DNA from: OM182 bacterium MED-G28
GTDB taxonomy: Bacteria; Pseudomonadota; Gammaproteobacteria; Pseudomonadales; Pseudohongiellaceae
Direction: 5' to 3'
Assembly (NCBI GenBank): GCA_002457215.1
Contig: NTJZ01000003.1
Coordinates: forward strand, 124,001-188,000
DNA: 64,000 nt
Under the pieces are notes generated by a model. It made no database searches, was not told where the DNA came from, and was given only the letters and a program-made list of their open reading frames with translations. Of the stretch, positions 46,303 to 55,600 are shown one piece after another (within the stretch, counting starts at the first letter, position 1; every line of letters begins with the position of its first letter). The translations under genes were made by a program, and so were the position numbers.

Positions 46303-46986
46303 TTAGACCCTTTTCCCGAATAGGGCCGTGCCTATCCTAACCATAGTTGAGCCTTCGGCGATGGCGGCTTCAAAATCTTTACTCATACCCATTGAAAGCG
46401 TATCCATCGTGGGAAACAACTCCCGCATACGATAGAACTCTAGGGCAAGTTCAGCGAAGCTTTTTCGTTGTCGATCAAGATTTTTTTCCGGTGCTGGAAT
46501 CGCCATCAGCCCCCTTAAACAAAGGTTAGGTAGGTCATTTACTAGCTTTCCCAAGGTCTCAGCACTCTCTAAACTTATCCCGGATTTAGAGAATTCTTGG
46601 GATAAGTTGACCTGGACACAGACATTTAGGGCTGTTTTTTCAATTGAGCGTTGCTCATTTAAGCGGTAAGCGAGTTTTTTTCGGTCCAGGCTTTGTACCC
46701 AATCAAAATTCTCGGCAATGCGTCGTGTTTTATTGGATTGAATAGGCCCAATAAAATGCCAGTTCAATTGAAGGTCAACCAGTTCTGCGATTTTTCCTTC
46801 AGCTTCTTGCACGAAATTTTCCCCGAAATCAGTAATCCCTGTTTTCGCGGCCTGACGAATGCTTGCTGCGGAGTGGCGCTTGCTAACAGCTAATAGCTTC
46901 ACACTCGACTCAGGGCGACTATACTTCGCTTCTAGACTCCGAATCATCTGGGCTGTAACTGATATATTTTTTGCTATTTGTGTCAC
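46303..46986 (-). CDS. YggS/PLPBP family PLP homeostasis protein
   Basis: Cytoplasmic PLP-binding protein of the YggS/PROSC family, an alanine-racemase-like fold-type III single-domain protein without known catalysis that controls vitamin B6 balance. In the 227 residues, KLLAVSKRHS holds the PLP lysine, and FGENFVQEAEGK, WHFIGPIQSNKTRRIAE and LSMGMSKDFEAAIAEGSTMVRIGTALFG are family blocks. Start is GTG. In Pseudomonas this gene lies beside pilT, which is absent here. Confidence 0.92.
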   Translation of the reverse strand: MTQIAKNISVTAQMIRSLEAKYSRPESSVKLLAVSKRHSAASIRQAAKTGITDFGENFVQEAEGKIAELVDLQLNWHFIGPIQSNKTRRIAENFDWVQSLDRKKLAYRLNEQRSIEKTALNVCVQVNLSQEFSKSGISLESAETLGKLVNDLPNLCLRGLMAIPAPEKNLDRQRKSFAELALEFYRMRELFPTMDTLSMGMSKDFEAAIAEGSTMVRIGTALFGKRV

Positions 46987-47083
46987 GCTTCGAGTCTTTA
47001 AACAGATTGTTGGTCTAAAGTATTCCCCAAAAAAAAGGATTTATAGTTTATACCTAATACTTTAGTGCTAAAAAATAAAACCT

Positions 47084-47539
47084 CTACTTAGTTTGCGAAT
47101 TAAATTCTGCGAACCAGTTTTCAAGAATGATTTGAGCGGCAATGTCATCGATAGCCATCTGCTGTTTATTCTTATTTTTTGCAACGACTTTTTCGATTGC
47201 TGCTTTTGATGAAAGACGTTCATCTATGCCGAAGCAGGGTAAGTTAAAACGACCATTGATTCGGTGAGCAAATTTTATAGCACGAACGAGTAATACACTT
47301 TCGCTGCCGTCGAAATTGTAGGGCAAGCCAACAACACAGAGGTCAGGTTTCCACTCAATTAATAAAGCCTCAATTTCATCCCAATCTGGAATTCCATCTT
47401 TTGCTTTTATAACGGCAATGGCTTTTGCCGTGGCAGAAATACTCTGGCCAAAGGAGACACCGATACGTTGAGTTCCGTAATCGAATGCAAGCGCAGCAAC
47501 CGGTTTTGAGCAATCACTGGGGAATAATTTAATTGTCAT
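47084..47539 (-). CDS. ruvX: Putative pre-16S rRNA nuclease / Holliday junction resolvase-like RuvX
   Basis: RNase H-like fold protein (YqgF/RuvX) proposed to finish the 16S rRNA 5' end. In the 151 residues, LAFDYGTQRIGVSFG holds the first catalytic Asp, LCVVGLPYNFDGS follows, then FGIDERLSSKAAIE and the C-terminal DDIAAQIILENWF with further acidic ligands. It lies 23 bp after algH, in the conserved gshB-tonB-algH-ruvX order. Confidence 0.92.
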   Translation of the reverse strand: MTIKLFPSDCSKPVAALAFDYGTQRIGVSFGQSISATAKAIAVIKAKDGIPDWDEIEALLIEWKPDLCVVGLPYNFDGSESVLLVRAIKFAHRINGRFNLPCFGIDERLSSKAAIEKVVAKNKNKQQMAIDDIAAQIILENWFAEFNSQTK

Positions 47540-47562
47540 GGAGATTCGTATTCGATTAATAA

Positions 47563-48141
47563 CTAGGAATGGCCTGCCTCGGGGGAGATTTGTTGTAAGT
47601 CTATGCCGAGTAAGGCTGCGGCCTCACGGGCTTTGGACCCATAATTGCTGGAGAAGATGACTTCCGAATTCGCGGGAGCAGTTAACCAGGCGTTCTCGAC
47701 TATTTCCTGTTCTAACTGACCTGCTTCCCAGCCTGCACATCCTAGTGCAACTAAGAAATTATTTGGACCACAGCCTGCAGCTATGTCTTTTAGAATGGTT
47801 TTTGAAGTGCAGATGGTAATATTCGGTGCCAATGAAATTGATGATTCCCATTGATTACCTGAATCGTGAATTATAAACCCCTTATCTCGTTCAACAGGAC
47901 CGCCTGCTAGAACATGTTGCATATGGAATCGATCGCCCTCGATATCACAAATAATATCAAGCTCATCAAAAATGTCCGCAATACATGCTCGTAGGGGTTT
48001 ATTAATTACAATGCCTAAAGCGCCTTCTTCGTTGTGTTTCCAGAGATAGGTAACTGTGTTTGCGAAATAAGAACCCCCTAGCTGAGGCATCGCGATAAGG
48101 AATTGATTTTCAAGGTTGTTGCTAAGATGACTTTCGGTCAT
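47563..48141 (-). CDS. algH: YqgE/AlgH family protein
   Basis: A 192-residue protein of the UPF0301/AlgH family. It begins with SNNLENQFLIAMPQLGGSYFANTVTYLWKHNEEGALGIVINKP (only the MPQ, VTYLWKH and GIVINKP parts are signature) and continues with LAGGPVERDKGFIIH. I use the ATG at 48141. Upstream starts around 48180-48189 would overlap the tonB end, and the frame open to 48366 is the tonB gene in another frame. Structural data on AlgH suggest a redox-related fold; the role is not settled. Part of gshB-tonB-algH-ruvX. Confidence 0.88.
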   Translation of the reverse strand: MTESHLSNNLENQFLIAMPQLGGSYFANTVTYLWKHNEEGALGIVINKPLRACIADIFDELDIICDIEGDRFHMQHVLAGGPVERDKGFIIHDSGNQWESSISLAPNITICTSKTILKDIAAGCGPNNFLVALGCAGWEAGQLEQEIVENAWLTAPANSEVIFSSNYGSKAREAAALLGIDLQQISPEAGHS

Positions 48142-48160
48142 TAAAGTAACCAAACGCTGA

Positions 48161-49039
48161 TCAGAAACTACTAAGCGCATTCCCTTCATGAAAGCGCCAA
48201 GTTCGAATGATTTCGAGTATATCAGCTTCGGCGCGCATTGCCTCCGGAAATGGATCAAACGGCGCGGCGAGGTGAATGATTTCGATGGCGGCGCTATCGA
48301 GTAGGCCGTGTTTGGAAGATTGTAAGATCTGAATTCCCTCCACTTGTCCATCTGGTAGCAGAGCAACTAGCATTCTTAAGCTACCGTAGATTTGTTGCCG
48401 ACGTGCCTGATCTGGGTAATTAATATTTCCGACCGCTTCAATGCGTCTGCGCCAATTATCTAAATAAAGCGCGTCATGGCTTTTCTTGGTCGAAGCAGAT
48501 GAAATAGTATATTTGCGAGGTCGCTTCGCATAGGCTTGCCGCTGACGATCCAGTTGGGTCTGCAGGCTTGCTATTTCCAGGCTTAAATCTTCGGGAGTGA
48601 CTTCTTCTGTAATCCGTTTCTCATTTTCAGTATCTAATTCTTGTAGTAATGTCTGGATCTGAGCATCACTGTTAACAGAAGAGATCAGTGCAATATCTTG
48701 CGGTTCTAATTCATTAAAAATTTCGGGTGAAGAAGGAACAGGAACGACTTCTTGAATGACGTCGTCATTAAAATCAGATTCGAACGGTGTGCTCGGTGCA
48801 GCTCGCTCTTCCAGGATGCCACTGCCAATTTGATTTTCTTGAGCAAGAAAATCGGCTTCGTCAGATTCTAGCTCGCTGCGATATTGAGCCATTGTAATTT
48901 CCAGCGCTGGCTCACTCTTTAATTCTTCAAGGTAAGTGAAGCCGACACCGAGAATAATGATGGCGTGAACACAGGCTGAGAGAAAGAATGTAAAACCGAA
49001 ACGTTCTTTCGATAGTTCGTCGGTGGTAGAAATCATCAT
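48161..49039 (-). CDS. Energy transducer TonB
   Basis: Proton-motive-force coupler for outer-membrane receptors. The 292 residues have one N-terminal membrane helix (FFLSACVHAIIILGVGFTYL, about 17-36), an acidic periplasmic linker (about 40-190; not proline-rich), and a C-terminal TonB domain (about 205-290; YPDQARRQQIYGSLRMLVAL, ILQSSKHGLLDSAAIEII, RTWRFHEG). ExbB/ExbD are not adjacent. Between gshB and algH as in Pseudomonas; one of probably several TonB proteins in the genome. Confidence 0.9.
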   Translation of the reverse strand: MMISTTDELSKERFGFTFFLSACVHAIIILGVGFTYLEELKSEPALEITMAQYRSELESDEADFLAQENQIGSGILEERAAPSTPFESDFNDDVIQEVVPVPSSPEIFNELEPQDIALISSVNSDAQIQTLLQELDTENEKRITEEVTPEDLSLEIASLQTQLDRQRQAYAKRPRKYTISSASTKKSHDALYLDNWRRRIEAVGNINYPDQARRQQIYGSLRMLVALLPDGQVEGIQILQSSKHGLLDSAAIEIIHLAAPFDPFPEAMRAEADILEIIRTWRFHEGNALSSF

Positions 49040-49096
49040 ATGTTATTATGCTTTTTTCATCAGGTTAATGATGAAACAACAATTAGGCTTAGCTTC

Positions 49097-50041
49097 TCAG
49101 AGTTTTTGCTGAATACAATCCATTAAATCGCCAGCAATATCTAAACTAAAAGCCGCATCAATCTCTCGTAGACAGGTTGGGCTGGTAACATTTATTTCTG
49201 TCAAATAGTCACCGATAACATCTAATCCTACAAATATTAATCCTTTTTCTATCAGTGCGGGGCCAACTTCATCGCAAATCCAACGATCTCGATCACTTAA
49301 TTCTTGCGCTTTGCCATTGCCGCCGGCCGCAAGATTTCCTCGAGATTCACCTATTGCTGGCACTCTAGCTAAAGCATAATCAACGGGTTTTCCATTAATT
49401 AGTAAAATTCGTTTATCACCATTGGTAATTTCGGGAATGTACTTCTGCGCCATTATTTGACGTTGACCACTATTGGTTAAAGTCTCGATCACTACGGAGA
49501 GGTTAGCGTCGTCCTTCGTAACTCTGAATATCGATGTGCCACCCATACCATCGAGAGGTTTATATATTACGTCTTCGTGCTCTTCGTGGAACTCCTTCAG
49601 TCTATTCTCACAACACGCCACAAGCAATGGTGGGCAACATTGCGGAAACTGAGTAGCAAACAGTTTCTCATTGCAATCCCGCAAGCTCTTTGGATCATTT
49701 ACTATAAAGGTACCGTCCCGCTGAGCTTGTTCTAGTAAATAAGTTGTATAGATGTAGTCTAGATTAAATGGAGGGTCTTTGCGCATGAGAATGACATCGA
49801 GTTCGGACAGGGCTCGATCGGTTTTGCTACCTAGTTCATACCATTTTTCTTGATTGTCCATGACAGACATTGTTTGCATAGTGGCTCGGGGTGTACCTTG
49901 ATCCATGCATAGATCTGATTGCGACATATAATGGATAATCCAGCCGCGTTTTTGAGCTGCTAGCAGCATAGCTAAGGTAGTATCTTTTTTTACTGTGATG
50001 GATTCGATTGGGTCCATCACAACGCCTAAATTAATGGTCAT
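49097..50041 (-). CDS. gshB: Glutathione synthetase
   Basis: ATP-grasp enzyme joining gamma-glutamylcysteine and glycine. The 314 residues have the expected start (MDPIESI after a short leader), the substrate-loop RKDPPFNLDYIYTTYLLE, and ATP-grasp motifs YKPLDGMGGTSIFR and FVGLDVIGDYLTEINVTSPT. First gene of gshB-tonB-algH-ruvX. Divergent from the membrane protein at 50231. Confidence 0.95.
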   Translation of the reverse strand: MTINLGVVMDPIESITVKKDTTLAMLLAAQKRGWIIHYMSQSDLCMDQGTPRATMQTMSVMDNQEKWYELGSKTDRALSELDVILMRKDPPFNLDYIYTTYLLEQAQRDGTFIVNDPKSLRDCNEKLFATQFPQCCPPLLVACCENRLKEFHEEHEDVIYKPLDGMGGTSIFRVTKDDANLSVVIETLTNSGQRQIMAQKYIPEITNGDKRILLINGKPVDYALARVPAIGESRGNLAAGGNGKAQELSDRDRWICDEVGPALIEKGLIFVGLDVIGDYLTEINVTSPTCLREIDAAFSLDIAGDLMDCIQQKL

Positions 50042-50230
50042 TCCCTACACCTGTTTCAATGGGCAAAGCCAGTAATAGTGCAAATGCCGCACTTCTCGAT
50101 GGCAAAATCATATCTCACTTTTCCTCTATAAGCGATGCTATAACTCGTAAGCTTTCGATCTTAAACAAGTTTTTCGCTAGCGCTATAAACCGTTTATAAT
50201 GCTAACTTTCTATTTGGGCGAAAAGAAACT

Positions 50231-50758
50231 GTGAAAGCAATAGGCTATACGTGGGGTATCGTTGGCGTGATTTGGCTCTTGCTGTTTGCGATCTATCGAT
50301 TAGCACCAATGGCACTGGCTTTGGGAAGTTTTCCAATGAATTTACTGCATTGGTTGGCACTAATATTCAGCATTGTCTACATGGCTTATGCTGAGGGCTA
50401 TAAAGGCTTTCACTTGGGCTTTGCGCCGCGCGTTGTTCTGCGCGCAAATTACCTGAAAGAAAATCCCCGTGTAAGCCATGTCATTCTCGCGCCTATTTTT
50501 TGTATGGGGTATATCCATGCTACCAAGAGAAGAAAATTACTGTCCATTGGTCTAACCATCATGATTATATGTTTTATCATGGTTGCTCGTATGCTCCCGC
50601 AACCATGGAGAGGAATACTTGATGCTGGTGTTGTAGTTGGTTTGAGTATAGGTATTAGCTCAATTTTGTATTTTGTTTACGTAGCTATTCGTAAGCCTGA
50701 ATTGATTGCTGTTTCACTCGACGTGCCTGGAGAAAGATCTCATTTGGTACCTTCTTAG
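50231..50758 (+). CDS. Conserved hypothetical membrane protein
   Basis: A 175-residue protein with about four membrane helices (roughly 4-24, 36-55, 103-123 and 130-155) and a central loop with GYKGFHLGFAPRVVLRANYL, which looks like the conserved part. I do not recognise a characterised family. The start is GTG at 50231 without a good ribosome binding site. It lies 39 bp before the glycosyltransferase genes, in the same direction, so may be co-transcribed with them. Confidence 0.7.
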   Translation: MKAIGYTWGIVGVIWLLLFAIYRLAPMALALGSFPMNLLHWLALIFSIVYMAYAEGYKGFHLGFAPRVVLRANYLKENPRVSHVILAPIFCMGYIHATKRRKLLSIGLTIMIICFIMVARMLPQPWRGILDAGVVVGLSIGISSILYFVYVAIRKPELIAVSLDVPGERSHLVPS

Positions 50759-50796
50759 CTACAGAGTCCAGATTAGAAGAACTTATTGTTAAAGTA

Positions 50797-51705
50797 ATGG
50801 CTATCGAAGAGAAAATAAAAAGCTGCGCTATTGTAGTTACTCATAAGCCAGATATTACCGCATTATTAAAGCTATTGGGTCAGCTCAATAAAGAAACAGA
50901 TTTTATTGTTATTGATAATAGCTCTCCTGAGATCGATCGACTATCAGAGTCAATTACGGTCTATGAGCGCTCTCAGAAACTTTTGCGGTTGAATAACAAT
51001 CAAGGCTTGGCAAAAGCTCTCAATATCGGCATTAACTTTGCCCTCGAAAACAACAGTGACTATATATTTCTTTTCGACCAAGATAGCAGTCTGTGTGATT
51101 TGTTTATCAGTCGGATGATAGCTGCTTATACCGAAGCCAATAAATTCAGTAAAAAAGAAATAGCTGCTGTTGGACCGAGAATTATCAATCCTCAGACGAT
51201 GCGACAAACGCCCTTCAAGGTATTTAACCGGTTAGTGTTTAGAACAGATCGTCTTTATGCGGCTAGCAGGATGCATTTTGTTGCAGATTTTTTAATTACT
51301 TCTGGGACTCTATTGATAGCTAAACATATCGGTACGATAGGCAGTATGAAAGACAACTATTTTATCGACAACATAGATTTAGAATGGTGTTTCCGAGCGA
51401 AATCCAAAGGCTTTGATTTGATAGGAACTAATGAAGCCCTTCTCTACCATGCTATTGGCGAGCGTAGCCCAGATCCTCTTGTTAGAGCTGGGATTATTGC
51501 GCAACACAATCCCGCACGAACTTATTACTCTTCACGGAACAGAGTTCACCTCTATGGTGCAGCCTACTCACCGATAGGCTGGAAACTCAGAGACATAGTT
51601 CGATTTTTTATAAAAGTGGTTTGGTTGCTTATTTCATCAGATGACCGTAAAAAATATTGGCAAAATATTCGATCCGGAATTAAGGACGCGAAATCACTTA
51701 GTTAG
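50797..51705 (+). CDS. Family 2 glycosyltransferase (rhamnosyltransferase-like)
   Basis: Inverting GT-A transferase, 302 residues. Opens with IVVTHKPDITALLKLLGQL and VIDNSS, then NNQGLAKALNIGINFA and the metal-binding DQD of FLFDQDSSL (about 86-94). DNYFIDNIDLEWCFRAKSKGF is the typical acceptor-side block. Resembles rhamnosyltransferases of O-antigen clusters. Donor and acceptor unknown. First of two same-direction GT genes that converge on the large GT gene. Confidence 0.85.
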   Translation: MAIEEKIKSCAIVVTHKPDITALLKLLGQLNKETDFIVIDNSSPEIDRLSESITVYERSQKLLRLNNNQGLAKALNIGINFALENNSDYIFLFDQDSSLCDLFISRMIAAYTEANKFSKKEIAAVGPRIINPQTMRQTPFKVFNRLVFRTDRLYAASRMHFVADFLITSGTLLIAKHIGTIGSMKDNYFIDNIDLEWCFRAKSKGFDLIGTNEALLYHAIGERSPDPLVRAGIIAQHNPARTYYSSRNRVHLYGAAYSPIGWKLRDIVRFFIKVVWLLISSDDRKKYWQNIRSGIKDAKSLS

Positions 51706-51730
51706 TGAAAAATAGGTAAATAAAAAATAT

Positions 51731-52669
51731 ATGAACCTTACTCCGAAGATCTCCATTCTTTTATCCACCTACAATGGTGCAAAATATCTTGCAGAACAGT
51801 TAGATTCATTGCTAGAACAAAGTTATACGAACATAGTTATTGTCATTCGAGATGATGGGTCAACAGACGCCACACGTGAGCTCATCTCCCTCTATGCTCT
51901 TAAACATGGAAATAAGATCCATCAGGTTTGCAGTGACAATGAAAATAGAGGCGCCAGAGACAGCTTTTCTTATCTTATCGAGTACGTATTGGCGAATAAA
52001 GTATCATTGAAGCTAGATGCAGCTTATATGATGTTGTGCGACCAAGACGATATTTGGTTTCAAGATAAAATCGAGCAACAAGTCGCAGCAATGCTAATCG
52101 CTGAAGAAGAAACGGAGGGTAGTAAGACTCCGCTACTCATTCATTCCGACTTGCAAGTTGTATCGGAACAGAAGCAACCTATTGCCAATTCTTTGATCGA
52201 CTATCAGGGGCTCGAAATAGAAAGAAATCGTTTTACCAACATGGTCATAAGCAACCTCGTAACAGGCTGCACGGCACTGATAAATGAAGCACTAGCGGTC
52301 AAGGCAGTGCCTGTGTCCAATCAAGCGATCATGCATGACTGGTGGTTGGCCTTGGTAGCTTCCGCCTTCGGTAGAGTAATTTTTTTGGCAACGCCATTGG
52401 TTCACTATCGGCAACATGATAGTAATACCATAGGCGCCAAGGAATTTGTTAAACCTACGCTAATTTCTCAACCCTTCTGGCAGCAACTATTCGACCGTAA
52501 ATCGAATGATCACCTAATCGAAGTTGCCCGCCAGGCAAATGAATTTAGGCAAAGATTTGGGGCACAGCTAAGCACACGAGAAAATTTGTATTTGTGGCTA
52601 TCTGCGGGTATGTCTGCGCAGGTTGGAATTATTCAGCGAGTATTGTACCGACTAGCTCGGTGTTTTTAG
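51731..52669 (+). CDS. Family 2 glycosyltransferase
   Basis: Second small GT-A enzyme, 312 residues. ISILLSTYNGAKYLAEQLDSLLEQSY is the family start, VIRDDGSTDATRELI holds the nucleotide-sugar contact, and the DxD-type site is CDQDDIWF. MHDWWLALVASAFG and HYRQHDSNTIGA are characteristic of O-antigen rhamnosyl- or glucosyl-transferases. It starts 25 bp after the previous gene and converges with the large GT at 52691 with 21 bp between them. Confidence 0.85.
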   Translation: MNLTPKISILLSTYNGAKYLAEQLDSLLEQSYTNIVIVIRDDGSTDATRELISLYALKHGNKIHQVCSDNENRGARDSFSYLIEYVLANKVSLKLDAAYMMLCDQDDIWFQDKIEQQVAAMLIAEEETEGSKTPLLIHSDLQVVSEQKQPIANSLIDYQGLEIERNRFTNMVISNLVTGCTALINEALAVKAVPVSNQAIMHDWWLALVASAFGRVIFLATPLVHYRQHDSNTIGAKEFVKPTLISQPFWQQLFDRKSNDHLIEVARQANEFRQRFGAQLSTRENLYLWLSAGMSAQVGIIQRVLYRLARCF

Positions 52670-52690
52670 TCTAGATATATAGACGTACCG

Positions 52691-55600
52691 CTAATTAAAA
52701 AGGGCTTTTAGTTCTTCTTGAAACTTAGAATCTGAACAGTCTTTCTCAACCGCTGTTAGCCCAGCTTCTTGTACCGATTGCCACAAAGCTTCATCTTGAT
52801 ATAGTCTGACACATTGCTCAGCAAAGCATTTAGCATCTTCGCCTATCAATAGCTCTTTCTCGTGTTGCCATTGCAACTGCATGGCTAAGAGAGGGGTAGT
52901 GACACAAGGTATTCCCATCGAGGCTGCTTCGTGAACTTTATGAGGAATACCTGCAGCAAAGCGAGTTGGTGCGACAAAAATCCGACTACTATTGTAAACG
53001 CCAGCGACACAATCCAAGCGGCCGAGAAATGAGATATTTTCTTTTTCAATTGAAGCTAACGATGAAGCAGCTTTATCACCTACGATATAAAGTTTAATCT
53101 CAGGTATGGCAACCTCAATTATTGGTAAAACATTTATAACAAACCATAAAAGTGAATCAACGTTTGGGGAGCCTTCATCTCGTAGTGCGCCTACAAAGAG
53201 TATTCCTTCTCGGCTAGAAAATTCCTTATCGCCTGGCATAACAGATAATGTATGACCCAATATGCAAACATTATTTATCCCATGTTGGCGATAGACATCC
53301 GCCTCTCTAGCTGATACGGCAATGACTGTTTCTGCTATTTTCGACTGTTGCATCTCTTCGGTGATTAAGTCTTCTTTTTCTATCTCTGTTACTGGCTGAC
53401 ATAAAAGCTGTCTATGCAATATTTCTCGTGATGCCGTGAGAGCTTCAGCATCATAGATGATTTTGCTTCCTTCGATTAGACTGGGGTTGGTTTCGAAAAT
53501 ATCTCTAAAGAATTTCATATTATGAATGCGACTTACTACGATGTATTGGAAAAAACCTTTTCTTGAATTTAAAAAATGATAAAGCCCACTCCGGCCCTTT
53601 TCTAGAACAACCTCGATTGATTTAGAAAGCGTAGAGTAAGTTGTCTTCCAGTCATCAATTGGAAATTGCAATGGAAAGAACGTGACATTCAAATCCAGCT
53701 TGTCCATGCTATTCAGCATATGAGCAGAGCGAGGATAACCTGAACCCAAACTCGGATGTGGAACTCGATCATCAATTAATAAAACATTTGGGAACTTATT
53801 GGCAGTACGAGCTTGAATAATGAGTGCAGGATTGTTCTGCGATTGATTGCGCAGCCAGTCGCTATGTTTTTCACATAGTATTTGTTGATGTTCTTGCTGT
53901 AACTTCGAAGCACTGCTCATTCCACCAGAGCTGGCAAATTCATAGTGAGTGATCTTGATCGTTGGGTTATAAACAACACGCAGGCCTTTTTTGTGTAGGC
54001 GGATACAGAAATCTGACTCTTCATAGTAAGCGGGTGCATAATCCAAGTCGAATCCATCAAGCTCTTCAAAATGTTTGCGACGAAACAGCAAGAATGCGCC
54101 TGAGCAATAGTCTACATCTCTTTCAAACATATAGTCGCTTGCCATGGGGTCATCGCCACGCCCATAACCTAAGCAAGAACCATCGCTCCAGATAATACTG
54201 CCAGCCTCCTGCAGTGATCCATCTATCAGAGAAATTTTCCCGCCTACAGCCCCTACAGATTCGCGCTCATGTATCGAGCTCAAGGCAGAAGACAAGGTTT
54301 GTTGATGAATTACCGCATCATTATTAAGCAAAAGGATATATTCTCCTCGTGCATGCTTAGCGCCTTGATTAACGGCCTTAACAAAACCGAGATTTTCTAC
54401 ATTACTGAGGACCACACAGTTGTCTAATACTGCGAGTAAGTCTGTAGTCGAATCACTGGAGCCGTTGTCTACAATAATTAATTCAAAAGGTACGTCGGCG
54501 AACTTAATCAGGGATTGTAAGCAGAGCAAACTTAGATGAGCTTGATTGTAAAAAATAAGAATAATAGAGATCGTGGGTTGATCTTGCTTTTTGAATCCGA
54601 GGTGATCACCAGATTGAAGAAATCTTGTTAGATCTTTTTCAGCTTTAGCATCATAGCTTGTTTTATCGGACTCGTTAATAGGTGGGGGAGGTTCATTCTT
54701 AGGTGCTACAACAGGGTCCACTTGAGTAATTTCCGCCATACTTTGAGTTGCTGCCTTCGCCTTGTGCTCTACCGAACCGGACGAAATCCCGATTATCCTG
54801 CCGATGCGCCTAAGCGGGCCCAGCAGGCGCCACGTTGTTGAGTGCAGTACTTGATGGAAAGCAGCTTCTAATTGACTTATATGTGCTTGTAAGTGCCTCT
54901 CCACTTCCATTTTATTACTCAGTTTATTCTCTGTGTTGCTCAGTTTATTCTCTGTGCTGTCCAATTTATTCTCTATTTGAGTAATACGAGCTTTTATTTG
55001 GTAATTTTTTTCGCTCTTCTCCTGAATGACTTCATCTGCTTCTATCAATTTTTCATTCAGTTTGTGAACTTGCCCTTCCAATAAGGCATTCTTACTATAT
55101 TCTTCACTGAGACGATTCGAAACTGTCAGCAACTCATCGGCTAATAAGCCATTCTTACTAAATTCTTCATTGAGACGATCCGCAACCGCCTCCAATTCAC
55201 GGGATAAGTCGCTCTGCCTCGCGCTACCTAGCATTTGGTTTATCTCATTTCCATCCCAACGGTCTTTCCATTTAGAAAAGAGTGCTGCTCTAGCCTTGCC
55301 AATTAAATGATCTGATTGAAATCTTACTTTGTCATCATCTGTAGCAGTATCCGAACCTCCGCCGGAGCGGTAATAGGCTGAAACTTGCGTCAAATGAATA
55401 AATTCAGTGTGCTGAGACAACTGCAGCCAGAAATCCCAGTCTTCATAAATATCGAATGATTCATCGAATCTACATCCTTGCTCTAGAAGCTCTCTACTGA
55501 AAAGAACAGCATGGATAGGTATATAGTTATCATGCATGAGCAAATGCGGGTCGAAATCATTTTCGAATATTTCGTCTGTTAAAGAACCATTGGCGAGGGT

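Noticed and set aside
48142..48366. Longer N-terminus for AlgH
   Set aside because: The extra 75 codons lie over the tonB C-terminal domain in another frame and do not resemble AlgH.
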